Positions 1-8,342 of a stretch of DNA of 47,166 nucleotides are shown piece after piece. The notes under the pieces are model-generated. The model ran no database searches. It was not told where the DNA came from and was given only the letters and a program-made list of their open reading frames with translations. Source of the stretch: Gammaproteobacteria bacterium (GTDB lineage Bacteria; Pseudomonadota; Gammaproteobacteria; Pseudomonadales; Pseudomonadaceae). Position numbers and translations under genes: made by a program. The stretch lies in the NCBI GenBank assembly GCA_018827205.1, contig JAHJXZ010000097.1, positions 1 through 47,166 of the forward strand, written 5' to 3'. The stretch's first letter is position 1. Each line of letters begins with the position of its first letter.

Positions 1-629
1 CGCTCAGTGCGCTGTGCCTGGGTCTGGTGCTTGGCTTGCTCGGCGCTCTCGCCAAGACCTCCCCGTACAAGCCGCTGCAATGGCTTGGCGGTACGTATTC
101 GACCATCGTGCGCGGCATTCCCGAGCTGCTCTGGGTATTGCTGATCTATTTCGGCACCGTGCAACTGATGCGCAACCTGGCAGACCTGCTCGGCATCGAA
201 AGCCTTGAGCTGAACGCCTTCGCCGCCGGCACCATCGCCCTCGGCATCTGCTTCGGCGCGTACGCCACCGAGGTGTTTCGCGGCGCGATTCTGGCGATAC
301 CCAAGGGCCACCGCGAAGCCGGCCAAGCTCTGGGCATGTCCAAGCCACGGATCTTCTGGCGGCTGATCCTGCCGCAGATGTGGCGCATCGCCCTGCCCGG
401 CCTAGGCAACCTGTTTATGATCCTGATGAAGGACACCGCGCTAGTCTCGGTGATCGGCCTGGAAGAAATCATGCGCCGCTCGCAAATCGCCGTGACCGCC
501 AGCAAAGAACCCTTCACCTTTTATATGGTGGCGGCCTTTATCTACCTGGGCCTGACCGTCCTGGCAATGATTGGCATGCACTTCCTGGAAAAACGCTCCA
601 GTCGTGGCTTTGTCAGGAGCGCGTCATGA
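1..629 (+). CDS. Polar amino-acid ABC transporter permease, HisQ/ArtQ type (5' end outside window)
   Basis: The reading frame is open from the first bases, so the gene starts upstream; about 208 residues are visible. They are strongly hydrophobic with several membrane segments. A clear EAA loop lies near bases 313-375 (EAGQALGMSKPRIF, then a conserved LP), the contact site for the ATPase subunit in binding-protein-dependent importers. Size and motif fit the HisQ/HisM family that imports polar amino acids through the inner membrane. The stop overlaps the next permease start by four bases (ATGA), so the two are translationally coupled and probably form a heterodimer. The exact substrate (arginine, histidine, lysine or similar) cannot be read from the permease. 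Confidence 0.9.
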   Translation, partial: LSALCLGLVLGLLGALAKTSPYKPLQWLGGTYSTIVRGIPELLWVLLIYFGTVQLMRNLADLLGIESLELNAFAAGTIALGICFGAYATEVFRGAILAIPKGHREAGQALGMSKPRIFWRLILPQMWRIALPGLGNLFMILMKDTALVSVIGLEEIMRRSQIAVTASKEPFTFYMVAAFIYLGLTVLAMIGMHFLEKRSSRGFVRSAS

Positions 630-1396
630 GAAAGACCTCTGAAATAGCCGCCTGGTCGATTGCCCTTGCGCTTATTGCCTATGCCCTCTGGGGAGGCCTA
701 ACCGCCCTCAACTGGGACGTGATCATCAAATGGCTGCCGCGCCTGTCTGAAGGCGCCATGCTGACTCTGGAACTGGTGGCCATCGCGGTTCTCGCCGGAC
801 TGATTCTCGCCCTGCCCATGGGCATCGCCCGTGCCTCGCGGCATTGGTATGTGCGTGCCCTGCCCTACGGCTACATCTTCTTTTTCCGTGGTACGCCGCT
901 GCTGGTGCAGCTGTTCCTGGTCTATTACGGCCTGGCACAGTTCGATGCAGTGCGCGAAGGCCCGCTCTGGCCATACCTGCGCTCCCCGTACTGGTGCGCG
1001 GTGCTGACCATGACCATGCACACCGCCGCCTATATCGCCGAGATTTTACGTGGCGCCATTCAAGCCGTGCCGCCGGGCGAGATCGAAGCCGCGCGCGCAC
1101 TGGGCATGTCGCGGGCCAAGACCATGTTCTATATCGTCCTGCCTCGGGCGGCGCGTATCGGTCTACCGGCCTACAGCAACGAAGTGATCCTGATGCTCAA
1201 GGCCAGCGCCCTGGCCAGCACTGTGACCTTGCTGGAACTGACGGGTATGGCCCGCACCATCATCGCCCGCACCTACCTGCCAGTGGAGATCTTCTTCGCA
1301 GCCGGGATGTTCTACCTGCTGATCGCCTTCCTGCTGGTGCGCGGCTTCAAGCTGCTGGAACGCTGGCTGCGCGTCGACGCCTGCCAGGGCCGCTGA
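626..1396 (+). CDS. Polar amino-acid ABC transporter permease, HisM/ArtM type
   Basis: A 256-residue inner-membrane permease, the partner of the upstream one. The ATG at 626 was chosen because it forms an ATGA overlap with the previous stop; the same frame is open further upstream but there it only shadows the first permease. The EAA loop is near residues 152-182 (IEAARALGMSRAKTMFYIVLP). There are about five membrane segments, and the N-terminal half carries the family's FFFRGTPLLVQLF stretch. The ATPase and solute-binding protein genes are expected upstream, outside the window. The operon may end at the hairpin just after the stop (1400-1421). Confidence 0.92.
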   Translation: MRKTSEIAAWSIALALIAYALWGGLTALNWDVIIKWLPRLSEGAMLTLELVAIAVLAGLILALPMGIARASRHWYVRALPYGYIFFFRGTPLLVQLFLVYYGLAQFDAVREGPLWPYLRSPYWCAVLTMTMHTAAYIAEILRGAIQAVPPGEIEAARALGMSRAKTMFYIVLPRAARIGLPAYSNEVILMLKASALASTVTLLELTGMARTIIARTYLPVEIFFAAGMFYLLIAFLLVRGFKLLERWLRVDACQGR

Positions 1397-1399
1397 TTG

Positions 1400-1421
1400 C
1401 CTGAGGGCTCGCGCCCTCAGG
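1400..1421. repeat. Perfect 9-bp inverted repeat between permease and methyltransferase genes
   Basis: CCTGAGGGC (1400-1408), a 4-base TCGC loop and GCCCTCAGG (1413-1421) form a strong GC hairpin. It begins four bases after the permease stop and ends 11 bases before the methyltransferase ATG. No T-run follows, so it is not a canonical intrinsic terminator. It could be an mRNA 3'-end stabiliser, a processing site, or a structure that modulates translation of the next gene. Confidence 0.6.
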
Positions 1422-1432
1422 TACAACCCATC

Positions 1433-2662
1433 ATGCCGACCACCACTCCCGCCCCGATTCTGCAAGACGCGGCCCTGTTGCAGCGCTTTCAGGCACTCGA
1501 CAGCTTCCTCATCCAGCATCAAGCACTGTGGCGCCCACGGCCCTTTGTGCATTACCCGGCACTGCCCTGGGAAACCAACCACCCACAGCTGGCAACCTGG
1601 CTCCGAGCACAAAGCCTGGAGCATGCCGAAGCCGCACATAACCAGCCACATCTGCTGCAAGCACCCGCGCCCTTCCCGCAACTGGCCGCTCAGGCTTACG
1701 ACCTGAGCCAGATTGGAGAGCTGCAACAATCACCTGCGCAGCTGCTACCCGCGCGCTTTAGCAGCGATGTGCCGGGGCGCAAGTGGCAGCAGATCGTCGC
1801 CTTCGCCCGCAGCCTGAGCTTTACCCAGACACCGCAACACTGGCTGGACTGGTGCGCAGGCAAAGGCCACCTAGGCCGTATGCTCGCGCATGGCGGCGGC
1901 AGCCTGACTTGCCTGGAGTACGACTCGCAGCTGGTCAGCAGCGGCCAGCAACTTAGCCATAAGCTCGGCATCCACGCCGCCCATATCGAACAGGATGTAC
2001 TGGCAGACGACGCAATAGCCCAGATACAAGCACAGCACACGCCCGTCGCGCTGCATGCCTGTGGCGAGCTGCACACGCGCCTGCTGCATCTGGCCAGCCA
2101 GGCCGGCTGCCCACAACTTGCCGTGGCGCCTTGCTGCTACAACCGCATCAGCACAGCGACCTATCAGCCACTGTCGGCTAGCGCCCAGGCTTCAACACTG
2201 CAACTTTCCATCGACGATCTCGGCTTGCCACTGAGCGAAACCGTCACTGCCGGCGCGCGAGTACGCCGCCAGCGCGACCAATCCATGGCCAGACGCCTGG
2301 CCTTCGACCTGCTGCAGCGCCACCTGCGTGGCATCGATGAATACCTTCCAACCCCATCTCTACCCGCGACCTGGCTGGACAAGCCCTTTGCCGATTACTG
2401 CAAAGACCTCGCCGTACTCAAACAACTGCCCGCGCCAGGCGCAGAGGATTGGTCAAAGCTGGAGCAACAGGGCTGGCAGCGCCTGAGCGAGGTGCGCAAC
2501 CTGGAACTGCTGCGCGGCCTGTTCCGCCGCCCACTGGAACTTTGGCTGCTACTGGACCGTGGCCTCTACCTGCAAGAACAAGACTACAACGTGCGCCTCG
2601 GCACCTTCTGCAGCCACCAACAAAGCCCGCGAAACCTGCTGCTGCTGGCCGAACGTCAGTGA
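1433..2662 (+). CDS. Class I SAM-dependent methyltransferase, Methyltransf_32-like
   Basis: A 409-residue protein. The ATG at 1433 is preferred over an in-frame TTG at 1397, which would lie inside the hairpin. A glycine-rich SAM-binding motif I (DWCAGKGHLGR) lies at about residues 139-149, followed by an acidic end of strand 2 (LEYD) and later HACGELH and a PCCYN motif, the pattern of methyltransferases related to the GSTCD/METTL25 group. The substrate is unknown; RNA, protein or a small molecule are all possible. It follows the transporter genes on the same strand but probably has a separate role. Confidence 0.75.
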   Translation: MPTTTPAPILQDAALLQRFQALDSFLIQHQALWRPRPFVHYPALPWETNHPQLATWLRAQSLEHAEAAHNQPHLLQAPAPFPQLAAQAYDLSQIGELQQSPAQLLPARFSSDVPGRKWQQIVAFARSLSFTQTPQHWLDWCAGKGHLGRMLAHGGGSLTCLEYDSQLVSSGQQLSHKLGIHAAHIEQDVLADDAIAQIQAQHTPVALHACGELHTRLLHLASQAGCPQLAVAPCCYNRISTATYQPLSASAQASTLQLSIDDLGLPLSETVTAGARVRRQRDQSMARRLAFDLLQRHLRGIDEYLPTPSLPATWLDKPFADYCKDLAVLKQLPAPGAEDWSKLEQQGWQRLSEVRNLELLRGLFRRPLELWLLLDRGLYLQEQDYNVRLGTFCSHQQSPRNLLLLAERQ

Positions 2663-2679
2663 AAGTTTCCCACAGCATC

Positions 2680-2688
2680 TGTGGATAA
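2680..2688 (-). promoter_or_regulatory. Single perfect DnaA-box-like 9-mer
   Basis: TGTGGATAA on the plus strand is TTATCCACA on the minus strand, the strict DnaA box consensus. It overlaps a small hairpin (CCACAG/CTGTGG, 2670-2684) just after the methyltransferase stop. There is no cluster of boxes and no replication gene nearby, so it is not an origin. A chance match is quite possible. Confidence 0.3.
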
Positions 2689-2913
2689 CTCTGTTGACAG
2701 AATCTGAGCAAACCACGCAAACGCCCGCCGCTGCTGTATATCTCTAACCTGTACATTTTTTAATCTTAGAATATATCTCTTAAAAACAGACACTTAGCCA
2801 ATACCGCGAACCAACGCACAAAGTCTGCGCACGCTCGTACCAGGTGCCCTGCATATGTGCATAACGATTTTGCTGCTGATAACAATGCCTGCGCAGAACT
2901 ACGCTCAGACGGC

Positions 2914-2941
2914 TTTACTCCGCCGAATGAATGGATATAAT
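2914..2941 (+). promoter_or_regulatory. Sigma-70 promoter of tRNA-Thr
   Basis: A perfect -10 hexamer TATAAT occupies 2936-2941. A weak -35 (TTTACT, 2914-2919) lies 16 bp upstream. Transcription would start near 2948, eight bases before the tRNA 5' end, which is usual for a stable-RNA gene. The preceding 2735-2800 is notably AT-rich and may act as an UP-like or curved element, although it lies well upstream. Confidence 0.7.
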
Positions 2942-2955
2942 GGCGACCCTGAAAT

Positions 2956-3031
<76 letters not shown>

Positions 3032-3034
3032 TAT

Positions 3035-3067
3035 AAAAAAAGCCCCGCAGCGATGCGGGGCTTTTTT
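3035..3067. terminator. Bidirectional intrinsic terminator shared by tRNA-Thr and the exopolysaccharide operon
   Basis: AAAAAAAGCCCCGCA (3035-3049), loop GCGA, then TGCGGGGCTTTTTT (3054-3067). The stem is GC-rich and is flanked by A-run and T-run, so it ends rightward tRNA transcription and leftward transcription coming from the copolymerase gene, whose stop is at 3092. Confidence 0.93.
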
Positions 3068-3091
3068 GTTTCGGCGGTTTCACTCCAGAAC

Positions 3092-4609
3092 TCACACCAA
3101 CTCAGGCACCTTGGCGATTACAGGCAGCTGTAAATAGCGCATAACGTCGGTGTCCGACTTTAGGCTGTCGTCCAGAAACTCCACGACGAATGCCAAGCCA
3201 ACACCGCCGATCAGGCCCACAACAAGCACGCCCAACAGTACCAGCCAGAGCTTGGGGCTAACCGGACGATTGCTGACAGTGGCCCAGTTGACCACCGATA
3301 CGTTACCGATCTTGGCTGCAGCCTGCGCCGAGAGGAAGCGCGTCTCTTCAGTTTTCTCCAGATACAGCTGACGTGTTTCGCGCAGGACTTGTAGTTGCTG
3401 CACCAGATGTTTGTATTCAGCTTCCTGACCGTTCAGATCAGCCATACGCGCCTGGGTTTCCTGCTCAAGCTGCAGCCAGTTCTCCAGTGCCTGGCGATAG
3501 CCGGCTAGCAGGGCTTCGTGTTGCATCAGGTCATCACGCAAACGTGCATGCAGCGGGTTGATGCCGCGCTCTGACGAGGTGTATCGCTGCCCTTCCTGAC
3601 TTTTCAAGAGGCGATTCACCACCGCGATTTCCTCGCGCAGAGAGCGCAGACGCGGGTCATTCTCAGAAAAACGCTGAGCAATATCGGCCTCTTGGCGCTG
3701 CAAGTCCGCCAGCTGTTTGCTCAGTTCGCTAATGGCATAACCGTTGGACGTTTCCGCGCCGCTCAACTGCGTCGTCGCTGGCACCGAGGCCAATTGTGAA
3801 CGAATGACCTCAATCTGGCGCTCGGACTGGCTGACAGAAACTTTAAAGCTGTCGATATGCTTGCGCACTTCGTCGATGCGTTCGATTTGCTGGCTGCGCT
3901 GCTTGTCCACATCGACAATCTGTTTATCGGTACGGAAACGGTTCACGGCTTTTTCGGTTTCCGCCAACTGACTGTCCAATTGCGTTAACTGTTCGGTAAA
4001 GAACCCCGCTTGCTCGCGCTGATAGATCCGTACGCGCTCGGTGAGGTACTGGCGCACCAATTCATTGACGCCCAGCATCGCCGACTCCGGCGACTTGCTA
4101 CGCAGCGAGACCTCGATGATGTTGGAGCTTTTCAGGGCCTGAGCGTTGAGGTCCTTCAGAAAGCGATTCACCGCCTGGCCTTCCAGGGTGCGGTCACTGG
4201 AAAGCGGGAAGAAGTAGTCCTCCAGGCCGCGATAGATATCACGCCCCAATTGCAGCACCCCTTTGGGGGTGTACCAGGGGTGCTCCACATCAATCCCCGG
4301 AAACAGCCGCTGGGGCGTCACCTGGGACACCACCTTCTGCGCCAGATCACCACTGGTCAGGATGCTCGACTCTGAATGCAGCTGCTCTTCGCGCACAACT
4401 GACATCATCGGCGTGCGGAACTGACTGGTTGCCAGTACAGGCATGTAGATGTCTTCCTGGCCGATTCTCACCAGCAGGCGTGCGGTGGACTCATAAGTCG
4501 GCGCAATCAACTTGAGACCGGCAAAGCCCCCGAGCAACGCCGCCAGGAAGAAACACGCAACAACCAGCTTGCGCTTGAAAAGAATATTAAGGACGTCACG
4601 AATGGTCAT
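3092..4609 (-). CDS. Wzz/GumC-type polysaccharide copolymerase (chain-length determinant)
   Basis: A 505-residue inner-membrane protein with the polysaccharide copolymerase architecture. A short cytoplasmic start and TM1 (about residues 14-34) are followed by the Wzz domain, a long periplasmic coiled-coil region (about 165-430), and a second TM (about 454-477) preceded by a proline-containing NRPVSPKLW motif. It controls polymer length and connects the Wzy polymerase to the Wza exporter. The cytoplasmic tail of about 28 residues carries no fused tyrosine-kinase domain; a separate kinase-like gene lies at 6574-7194. It is the last gene of the operon, and its ATG overlaps the hydrolase stop (ATGA, 4606-4609). 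Confidence 0.88.
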   Translation of the reverse strand: MTIRDVLNILFKRKLVVACFFLAALLGGFAGLKLIAPTYESTARLLVRIGQEDIYMPVLATSQFRTPMMSVVREEQLHSESSILTSGDLAQKVVSQVTPQRLFPGIDVEHPWYTPKGVLQLGRDIYRGLEDYFFPLSSDRTLEGQAVNRFLKDLNAQALKSSNIIEVSLRSKSPESAMLGVNELVRQYLTERVRIYQREQAGFFTEQLTQLDSQLAETEKAVNRFRTDKQIVDVDKQRSQQIERIDEVRKHIDSFKVSVSQSERQIEVIRSQLASVPATTQLSGAETSNGYAISELSKQLADLQRQEADIAQRFSENDPRLRSLREEIAVVNRLLKSQEGQRYTSSERGINPLHARLRDDLMQHEALLAGYRQALENWLQLEQETQARMADLNGQEAEYKHLVQQLQVLRETRQLYLEKTEETRFLSAQAAAKIGNVSVVNWATVSNRPVSPKLWLVLLGVLVVGLIGGVGLAFVVEFLDDSLKSDTDVMRYLQLPVIAKVPELV

Positions 4610-5772
4610 GGGGCATTTACCTGCATAGCTTTGCGGCGAAAGTCTTCGGCAGCTGGACGCTGACTGCCGTCGGCACGATAGAGTCCAAAGGAGCCCAGGC
4701 CATCCGGCGATGGGTAGTCCTCCAAGGCAAACCAGTAGATGCGCTGTACGTTGGCCGCTAGATCACCACGTATGCCTTGGCCATATGGCGCGACTGTCAG
4801 GCGCTGCTGGATAAATTCCAGGGTGGCCATCAGCCGTTCACTGAGTTCCTGATCCGTCACGCCCAAGCGGTGATCGGCCACGAAATAGCCCATCTCGGTA
4901 ATCCATATGGGTTTATCGGGATAGCCCTTGAGATCCATCATCAGCTGCAAGTTGAAGACCTTGCCCAGGTAGCCGGGATCATCATGGCTGCCCACAACAC
5001 CAAGCTCGGCATAGCGCTTCACATCACGATCCATATCTTCGGGGTCGCGTATCCCATCCCACCAATGAAACAGATAGGGATGCACTGCCATGATGTCGAA
5101 GGTCTCGCCATAGGCGGCATCACCCTCCCAAAGTTGCCAGAAGAAAATCAGATCAGACTTCGACAAGCCTGGATGCACCAGCTTGACCTGCTGACGCACG
5201 CTTGCCGTCTCTTCATGCACCACACGCATCAGGCGAACGAACGCCGGGGCGTCGGGTTTTGGCCCCCAGAACTGCTTGATATTCGGTTCGTTCCAGACTT
5301 GCCAATAAACGATAGGGGTAAAGGCTTGCGGGTAATTGCCGTTCGGGCCATAGCGCTCGATGGAAGCCTTCAGGAAGCGCGCATAGTCGGCAAAAGCCGA
5401 CTCTGCAGGGGCCATCTGGTAAATCTCATCTGGCTTGCTTTCCGGACGTAGAGCCCACGCTGGCGCGTAATGGACGATCGGAAACAGCTCGATCTGCTCT
5501 TCATAAGCCACCCGCACCAGAGTGTCGAGTTTCTGCCAATCGTATTGCCCTTTCACCGCCTCGACTTGACGCCACTCCCAATCCAACCGGACCTGGCTCA
5601 CACCCAATGCCTTGGCCTTCTGGAAACGCGCACGCAAGCTGCTTTCATCGCCGGGAATCCACATGGCATTGATGCCGATGGACAATGGCTGCGCGGCGGC
5701 AAGTGTGCTGAACAGCAGCACAACCGACAGCACCAACTGACGCAAGATGCGGGTATGAGTAAGGCTATTCAT
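4606..5772 (-). CDS. Secreted glycoside hydrolase, PslG/GH39-like (beta/alpha)8 fold
   Basis: 388 residues with an N-terminal signal peptide ending near AAAQP (about residue 29). A TIM-barrel hydrolase follows, with the clan GH-A pair of catalytic glutamates: E162 in WQVWNEPN (acid/base) and E293 in WITEMGY (nucleophile). The pattern resembles PslG of Pseudomonas, a periplasmic endoglycosidase needed for or modulating exopolysaccharide production. Here it sits between wza-like and wzz-like genes with one-base and four-base overlaps, so it is made with the export machinery and probably trims or releases the polymer in the periplasm. The polymer specificity is unknown. Confidence 0.82.
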   Translation of the reverse strand: MNSLTHTRILRQLVLSVVLLFSTLAAAQPLSIGINAMWIPGDESSLRARFQKAKALGVSQVRLDWEWRQVEAVKGQYDWQKLDTLVRVAYEEQIELFPIVHYAPAWALRPESKPDEIYQMAPAESAFADYARFLKASIERYGPNGNYPQAFTPIVYWQVWNEPNIKQFWGPKPDAPAFVRLMRVVHEETASVRQQVKLVHPGLSKSDLIFFWQLWEGDAAYGETFDIMAVHPYLFHWWDGIRDPEDMDRDVKRYAELGVVGSHDDPGYLGKVFNLQLMMDLKGYPDKPIWITEMGYFVADHRLGVTDQELSERLMATLEFIQQRLTVAPYGQGIRGDLAANVQRIYWFALEDYPSPDGLGSFGLYRADGSQRPAAEDFRRKAMQVNAP

Positions 5773-6524
5773 CAGTCATTGTTGTCCTTGTCATGCTCGA
5801 TCACATAACTCACCCCAAAGCCCAACTGGATACCCTTGAACAACACCAGGTCGGTGATGTACTGCTGCACCCAACGATTGGCATTGGCAATTGGCGAGCG
5901 CGGCACATAGATCACGTCGGAAGGCGATAGCGCCACCTGCAAGTCGACCTTGCTCTGCTCGACGGCGCCATCACTGAGGTCCAGGTGATAGGGAATTGGC
6001 TCACCATTGGGGCCTTTTCGAATCAGGACAACCGACTCCAGATTGGCCGTGGGCAGCGTACCGCCGGCGCGGTAAATAGCCTGAATGACCGACATTCCAC
6101 CCTCCAGCGAGACAACCTGAGGCACGGAGACCTCACCACCGACATAAGCGCGAAAGCCTTTGAAAGACCGCGCTATCACGGCAATGGAGGGGTCTTTCAA
6201 GTGTTTGGAGTACTTCTCAGTCAGCACCGCATCCAGCTGCTTAGGCGTCATACCGGCGACCTTGAGCTCATCGATCAATTGCAGCGTGATATAGCCATCG
6301 GGGCGCACCTTGATCGCTTCATTGAGTTCCTGGGTGTAGAAGAACTTTATCTCCAGATCATCGCCAGGACGGATCAGGTACTCGAGTTCGGGAACGACGC
6401 CATCACCACCAACCAAAGGCAAGCCTTCCGCCCCAGGCAAGTGATCGACTTTGATCGCGCTGCAGCCTGCAGCAAATACGACAGCCAACAATACAAGGCT
6501 GCATTTCAAGCCCATTCCCCACAT
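5772..6524 (-). CDS. Wza-like outer-membrane polysaccharide export lipoprotein
   Basis: The start at 6524 was chosen over an upstream in-frame start at 6707 because it has a good ribosome site (AAGGAAG) and begins a lipoprotein signal: hydrophobic stretch, then AAGC with the lipidated Cys at residue 21. A polysaccharide export domain follows (YLIRPGDDLEIKFFY, about residues 49-130), then one SLBB-like domain (YVGGEVSVPQVVSL) and a C-terminal helix region (RWVQQYITDLVLFKGIQLGF) that would form the outer-membrane barrel. At 250 residues it is short next to E. coli Wza (about 380), with fewer ring-forming repeats. The stop shares one base with the hydrolase start (TGATG). Confidence 0.9.
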   Translation of the reverse strand: MWGMGLKCSLVLLAVVFAAGCSAIKVDHLPGAEGLPLVGGDGVVPELEYLIRPGDDLEIKFFYTQELNEAIKVRPDGYITLQLIDELKVAGMTPKQLDAVLTEKYSKHLKDPSIAVIARSFKGFRAYVGGEVSVPQVVSLEGGMSVIQAIYRAGGTLPTANLESVVLIRKGPNGEPIPYHLDLSDGAVEQSKVDLQVALSPSDVIYVPRSPIANANRWVQQYITDLVLFKGIQLGFGVSYVIEHDKDNND

Positions 6525-6573
6525 AAGCGAAACTTCCTTAGCAACGTAGATTCGATGGTCTGCTGTAGCACCG

Positions 6574-7194
6574 CTATAACCAGCGGTACAGCCACTCCGG
6601 GATAAAATTGAGAGTCCGGTTGAGCACCATCCCAAGCAGCTCACCACCACTTTCCTGCAAGCGCTGGCTGACATAGCGCGCGACCTGACGTCGAGTTCTG
6701 TTGGCATGAGCTACCAGCACCACGCCATCCATACACTTGGCAGCCACCATCGATACGGGAGAAACCGTCGGTGGCGGCATGTCCCATAACACCAGGGCAA
6801 ATTGCTCGCGCAAATGGCTGAACGCTTCTTGCGTATCGTCACCGCCTAGACCGAATAAGCGCAGGCAGGTATTCAGCGACAGGCTCACCCTGGCGACCGC
6901 CTGACCCGGAATCCGCAAGCGCTGCAAATCGCCATCCAGGCCTTCGTCATCACTCACGTCAGCACGCACTTCCACCACCAGCACCTGGCCAAAAGCAGCC
7001 GCCAGTTCTTCAGCCGCCTGCTGGGCAATAAAAGTGGCACCGACCCGACGCGCCACACCAACAATCATCAGTTGGCTGAGCTGGCGCTGGCGCGCCTCGC
7101 GCAGTACTCGGGCCATTAACTCCTGCATGGGCAGCGCCAGACGGCCATCACCCGCCAGAGGTTGAAGTACTGTTTGAGGATTGACTGCATTCAT
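6574..7194 (-). CDS. Degenerate tyrosine-kinase-like (CpsD/Wzc C-domain) P-loop protein
   Basis: 206 residues with the fold pattern of BY-kinase/MinD ATPases. A hydrophobic strand runs into GVARRVGATF (residues 46-55), there is an LVVEV strand at the Walker A' position (about 72-76) and VLWDMPPP (about 136-142) at Walker B, and the C-terminal half is SRP-MinD-like. The P-loop lysine of the GKS/T motif is replaced by alanine (A53) and the Walker A' aspartate by glutamate. The C terminus has almost no tyrosines (only EWLYRWL). It may therefore be a non-catalytic regulator of the copolymerase. Ribosome site AAGGGAT precedes the ATG; it lies between the acyltransferase and wza-like genes in the same operon. 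Confidence 0.72.
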   Translation of the reverse strand: MNAVNPQTVLQPLAGDGRLALPMQELMARVLREARQRQLSQLMIVGVARRVGATFIAQQAAEELAAAFGQVLVVEVRADVSDDEGLDGDLQRLRIPGQAVARVSLSLNTCLRLFGLGGDDTQEAFSHLREQFALVLWDMPPPTVSPVSMVAAKCMDGVVLVAHANRTRRQVARYVSQRLQESGGELLGMVLNRTLNFIPEWLYRWL

Positions 7195-7223
7195 ATTGCT
7201 ATCCCTTGAACTCGCTGAAGACG

Positions 7224-8342
7224 CTAACCGCGCGACAGCCGTTTACCCACCTCGATGATGGGTTTCTCGATAAATACGTGGGTAATCTGGCCAACCAGCA
7301 GTGTCGTCAAACCGGCTCCCAGAACAACCAGCCACCCCAGCGGCTGACTCAGCTCCAAATAGGGAAAGAGCTTGCCAAAACACGCCAAGACGAAGGGGTG
7401 CGACAGGTAGATGGAATACGATGCATCGCCGGCCCGCACCAACCCGTCACGCGCAGTCGGCATGCCCCCGGCGGCACGAATACGTTTTTCGCGATTGAGC
7501 AGGGCCAATAAGAACATCGCGTAGGCACCACCGAACAACAGCACCCGCAGCGGCTGCTCGCGATTGATCGTGCTCGATTCGGCAACTACAGCAGCCAGCG
7601 CCACCAGCACCACGCCGAGAACACAGGGCAGCAACCAGCCGGAATACGTGCTGGTCGACCAGAAACGGTAGATACACGCCCCCATAGCAAACTGCACGAC
7701 ATACAGCGAAAGGATATGGAAGTCCCAAAAGTCCGCGCCCGCATACTCACGCAGCGCCCATTTGGCAAAAGCCAGCACTGACATCAGCAGCAGCACGGAG
7801 GTCAACCAGTGGTATGTAAGAAAGCGCGCAACCAGAAAGACCGTAGCGTAGAACACCAACTCATGCTCAATGGTCCAGCCGACAAACAAAATCGGCAGGT
7901 CGGCTTGCGGCAACATAAGCAGTGACTGAGTGACCGACCACCAGTCATGTTCACCAGAGCCCATGGTCATCGCCGGGTTGAACAGCCATAACGCGACCAC
8001 CAGACTGGTGAAAAAGATATACATCGGAAAAATCCGGATAAACCGGCTGATCAACCAACGGCGAGGCTTGAACGGGGTCGTGAAGGTTATGTAAGTCATG
8101 ATGAAGCCGCTGATCACGAAAAACATATCCGGGGCCGAATAGCCGATATTGAGCGCATAGGCGCTGTGAAAATCAGCCCAGCCCGGCAACTTGCGAGCAA
8201 TGTCCTCGACATGCACCAGCAGCACCATCAGCACCGCAATACCGCGCAGACGCTGCACACTCAGTAGTTCACCGGCATGCACAACCGGCTTGGCCAACGC
8301 CTTGCTATAGACACTAGCGAACTCGCGCAAAATGGCTGTCAT
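7224..8342 (-). CDS. Membrane acyltransferase, OafA/acyltransferase-3 family
   Basis: 372 residues, about ten membrane segments. The N-terminal signature LRGIAVLMVLLVH carries the conserved Arg and His of acyltransferase-3 enzymes, followed by DMFFVISGFIM. Such proteins acetylate or otherwise acylate sugars of O-antigen or exopolysaccharide across the inner membrane. The ATG at 8342 forms an ATGA overlap with a 21-codon leader ORF that has the strong ribosome site. An in-frame TTG at 8393 would add 17 residues but is 18 bases from that site, so it is less likely. It probably decorates the repeat unit made by this operon. Confidence 0.85.
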   Translation of the reverse strand: MTAILREFASVYSKALAKPVVHAGELLSVQRLRGIAVLMVLLVHVEDIARKLPGWADFHSAYALNIGYSAPDMFFVISGFIMTYITFTTPFKPRRWLISRFIRIFPMYIFFTSLVVALWLFNPAMTMGSGEHDWWSVTQSLLMLPQADLPILFVGWTIEHELVFYATVFLVARFLTYHWLTSVLLLMSVLAFAKWALREYAGADFWDFHILSLYVVQFAMGACIYRFWSTSTYSGWLLPCVLGVVLVALAAVVAESSTINREQPLRVLLFGGAYAMFLLALLNREKRIRAAGGMPTARDGLVRAGDASYSIYLSHPFVLACFGKLFPYLELSQPLGWLVVLGAGLTTLLVGQITHVFIEKPIIEVGKRLSRG

